From: Tardiphaga sp. P9-11
GTDB lineage: Bacteria; Pseudomonadota; Alphaproteobacteria; Rhizobiales; Xanthobacteraceae
NCBI RefSeq assembly: GCF_008329525.1
Contig: NZ_NPKQ01000011.1
Coordinates: forward strand, 62,001 to 126,000
DNA length: 64,000 nucleotides
Reading direction: 5' to 3'
The position numbers and the translations under genes are program-made. The stretch's first letter is position 1. Every line of letters begins with the position of its first letter. This document shows, in pieces, positions 61,841-64,000 of the stretch. Below the pieces are notes generated by a model, which searched no databases, was not told the origin of the DNA, and saw nothing but the letters and a program-made list of their open reading frames with translations.

Positions 61841-62644
61841 CTACGATCGACGCGGCGCGGCGTCGTCCCGCGCGCCCAAGGGCGGCGTGCCCTTGCTGCT
61901 CAGCATCTGCTTGAGATACGCGACATTCGCCGCTGCTTCCTCGGGCGGAAGGTCGGCCTTAACGATGGATTCCGCTTCGCCGAACCGGCCCTGCAGACCG
62001 ACCACCAGGCCGAGATTCTGGCGGACGCGCGGATCGACATTGCCGCGGCCCTGCGCGCGGCGCAGCGTCGCCTCCGCCTGCGGCAGATCTTTCGAGAGCA
62101 TGTAGGACAGGCCGAGATTGGAAAGCACAGAGGGCTCCTCCGGCCGGATCTTCAGCGCGCTGCCGTAGTAGCGGCGCGCCTCGTCGTGCTTGCCCATTTG
62201 GTCCAGGACGGCCCCCTGAGCCGAGAGAATGCGCCAGTCCGGATTGGCCGGGCTATGCGCGGTGGTCAGCACGTCGAAGGCGCGCTGGAAGCTGCCGGTG
62301 TCTGCCAGCGCGCGGCCGTAACCCGCCAATAGCGGCTTGTTGCCGGGATTCGTGAGTGTCGCCTGTTCAAACACGGATACGGCCTGGGCACGCTGGCCGT
62401 TGGCGCGCAGCGCCTGGCCGTAGCGCAGAGCGGCGTCGGCATCCTTCGGGTTGGCCCTGTAGCGCTCGCCATAGACTTCAACGGCGTGGGCGGGATCTGC
62501 ATCGGCCGGCGCCTCCGCGCGGGCGCCAAGTGAACCGGTGATATCGGACATGCCTGCGGTCTTGCAGCCGGCAAGGCCTGTGGCCAGGATTGCCGTCACT
62601 GCCGCGGTCGTCAAAAGCCGGGCAAGACAAGGGGGCTGGCGCAT
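61841..62644 (-). CDS. TPR-repeat lipoprotein, TadD-like
   Basis: A 267-residue protein with a lipoprotein-type signal (LATGLAGCKTAG, lipobox LAGC). Three to four tetratricopeptide repeats follow (EVYGERYRANPKDADAALRYGQALRANG, AVSVFEQATLTNPGNKPLLAGYGRALADTG, and later ones). It is probably the TadD pilot protein for secretin assembly, although it is transcribed towards tadC instead of from the same operon. The start at 62644 is chosen over a TTG six codons upstream. Confidence 0.85.
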   Translation of the reverse strand: MRQPPCLARLLTTAAVTAILATGLAGCKTAGMSDITGSLGARAEAPADADPAHAVEVYGERYRANPKDADAALRYGQALRANGQRAQAVSVFEQATLTNPGNKPLLAGYGRALADTGSFQRAFDVLTTAHSPANPDWRILSAQGAVLDQMGKHDEARRYYGSALKIRPEEPSVLSNLGLSYMLSKDLPQAEATLRRAQGRGNVDPRVRQNLGLVVGLQGRFGEAESIVKADLPPEEAAANVAYLKQMLSSKGTPPLGARDDAAPRRS

Positions 62645-62817
62645 GGCATTTTGACTCAACAATGGAGCGGCCGGGCGGGCCAGATGCCTTCAGCAATAGA
62701 GTGTTAACCCTAATGGCTGGTTAATCGACGCAGACCGCGCCATACCCTCCCATACCGTCGCTTGACGCCCTTTGCGCTTCGGGTGTCATTGCCGCTCCCT
62801 TTCGCGAGATTCTGCAC

Positions 62818-64000
62818 ATGCATTCCGCTTTCGAGAACTCCGCCGCATCCGCCATTCCGATCACCTTCGCGACCAAGACGACCTGGCCGGAGATCAGCGT
62901 TGCTCTGCCGGCGCCGGCGAAAGCCTTCGCCGCGGCCAACGGCTTTACGGCGAAACCCGGCGCCTGGCTGGCGTTGCCGACGGAAGATGGCGCAATCGCC
63001 CAGGTCATCTTCGGGCTGGAGGACGACAGCACGGCCTTCCGCGACCTGTTCCGCCCCGGGCAACTGCCCAGCCTGCTGCCGCCGGGCACCTACCGTTTCG
63101 CCAACGCACCGCACGACACCCGCCTCGCCGTACTCGCTTTCGCCCTCGGCAGCTATCGTTTCAGCCGTTATCGCAAGAATGATACGCCCAAGGTAAAACT
63201 GGTGCCGCCGGATGGCCTCGACATCGCCGATATCAGCCGTATCGCCGAGGCCGCAGCACTCGCGCGCGATCTCATCAATACGCCGTCGAACGATATGGGG
63301 CCGGAAGAGCTCGCCACGACCGCCAGGGATCTCGCCACGCGTTTTGGCGCAGAGTTCAAGTGCATTATCGGTGAAAATCTCGTTCAGCAGAATTTTCCGC
63401 TGATCCACGCCGTGGGCATGGCCTCGACGCGTGCGCCACGGCTTATCGATTTCTCCTGGGGTGATCCGTCGCATCCAAAGGTGACACTGGTCGGCAAGGG
63501 CGTTTGCTTCGACACCGGCGGCCTCGATCTCAAGCCATCGAGCGGCATGCTGATCATGAAGAAGGATATGGGCGGCGCTGCCAACGTCCTGGCGCTGGCG
63601 CTGATGGTGATGGACGCCAAGCTGAAGGTGCGGCTGCGCGTGCTGATCCCCGCCGTGGAAAACGCCGTCGCCGGTAATGCCTTCCGTCCGCTCGATATTT
63701 TCAAGTCGCGCAAGGGGCCGACCGTCGAAATCGGCAACACCGACGCCGAAGGCCGCCTAGTGCTGGCCGATGCGCTGGCCTATGCCGATGAGGAGAAGCC
63801 AGACCTGCTGGTCGATCTGGGTACACTGACCGGCGCTGCGCGCGTGGCGCTTGGTCCGGATCTGCCGCCCTACTACACCAATGATGAGACGCTGGCACTC
63901 GATGTCGCGCGCTGCGCCAAAGAGCAGAACGATCCGCTGTGGCGGCTGCCGCTTTGGGCGCCCTACGATGCCTGGCTCGACTCCAAGGTGGCCAATATCA
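62818..64000 (+). CDS. Leucyl aminopeptidase family M17 protein, 3' end outside the window
   Basis: 394 codons of an M17 metallo-aminopeptidase are present and the gene runs off the right edge. The ATG at 62818 gives MHSAFENSAASAIPITFAT. Two metal-binding segments are clear: GKGVCFDTGGLDLKPSSGM with the catalytic Lys and Asp, and NTDAEGRLVLADAL, the family signature. It cleaves N-terminal residues from peptides in the cytoplasm. A TadD-like gene diverges from it with a 173-base gap that I cannot resolve further. Confidence 0.9.
   Translation, partial: MHSAFENSAASAIPITFATKTTWPEISVALPAPAKAFAAANGFTAKPGAWLALPTEDGAIAQVIFGLEDDSTAFRDLFRPGQLPSLLPPGTYRFANAPHDTRLAVLAFALGSYRFSRYRKNDTPKVKLVPPDGLDIADISRIAEAAALARDLINTPSNDMGPEELATTARDLATRFGAEFKCIIGENLVQQNFPLIHAVGMASTRAPRLIDFSWGDPSHPKVTLVGKGVCFDTGGLDLKPSSGMLIMKKDMGGAANVLALALMVMDAKLKVRLRVLIPAVENAVAGNAFRPLDIFKSRKGPTVEIGNTDAEGRLVLADALAYADEEKPDLLVDLGTLTGAARVALGPDLPPYYTNDETLALDVARCAKEQNDPLWRLPLWAPYDAWLDSKVANI

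Overview
The window comes from a GC-rich alphaproteobacterium, most likely of the Bradyrhizobium/Rhodopseudomonas/Tardiphaga group (Nitrobacteraceae). The grounds are the gene families present (alphaproteobacterial RpoH, Cpa/Tad pilus, an HWE-type sensor kinase, a DUF1127 protein, an urt-ure locus) and short intergenic palindromes that I recognise as typical of that group. No phage, transposase, integrase or CRISPR array is visible. This is a chromosomal segment with mostly housekeeping and nutrient-scavenging genes plus a few gene fossils.

Layout. 0-6 kb: a truncated LysR regulator divergent from a short-chain dehydrogenase, a GNAT acetyltransferase, a DUF1127 protein divergent from a GcvA-like LysR regulator, a citrate-type MFS symporter, a metallo-beta-lactamase-fold hydrolase and a CinA-like amidohydrolase. 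6-15.2 kb: a dipeptide/nickel-type ABC importer operon. It has an amidase and a small AtzG-like partner wedged between its two ATPase genes, and a second, divergent paralogous binding protein. 15.3-21.6 kb: a GH13 glucosidase, a small secreted protein, arginase, glycogen debranching enzyme and a transglutaminase-like protein. 21.6-24 kb: an ABC exporter. 24-29.3 kb: a chemoreceptor and a UvrD-like helicase flanked by decayed fragments of a Crp/Fnr regulator, a response-regulator receiver domain and FabF, then tRNA-Glu(CTC). 29.4-33.8 kb: an RluD-like pseudouridine synthase, RpoH, and a probably degenerate CHASE-HWE kinase.

34-46.4 kb is one co-directional urea locus on the minus strand: urtABCDE (urea ABC importer), then ureD-ureA-(DUF4375)-ureB-ureC-(two ABM-domain proteins)-ureE-ureF-ureG. 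A good match to the sigma-54 -24/-12 consensus lies upstream of urtA, which fits nitrogen control. With arginase at 17-18 kb the window contains both internal production and external capture of urea. 46.9-49.3 kb is an RNA-remodelling cluster: an RhlE-type helicase, a second-type IF-1 with an Arg/Gly tail, and a cold-shock protein. 49.3-62.6 kb is a Cpa/Tad (Flp) pilus locus. TadG- and TadE-like minor pilins, a stand-alone secretin N-domain protein and a sterol-desaturase-like enzyme are on the minus strand. Flp pilin, a possible 44-residue membrane peptide, cpaA-F, tadB and tadC are on the plus strand, and a TadD-like TPR protein points back. The window ends inside an M17 leucyl aminopeptidase.

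The observations I rate highest are the AtzE/AtzG-like pair inside a peptide-type ABC operon, the sigma-54 promoter of the urt-ure locus, the ABM-domain pair and DUF4375 gene embedded among urease genes, the rhlE-infA-cspA cluster, hairpins placed at the binding-protein/permease junction of two unrelated ABC operons, and the degenerate kinase beside rpoH. None of these is proven to be a new system; each is stated with a test.
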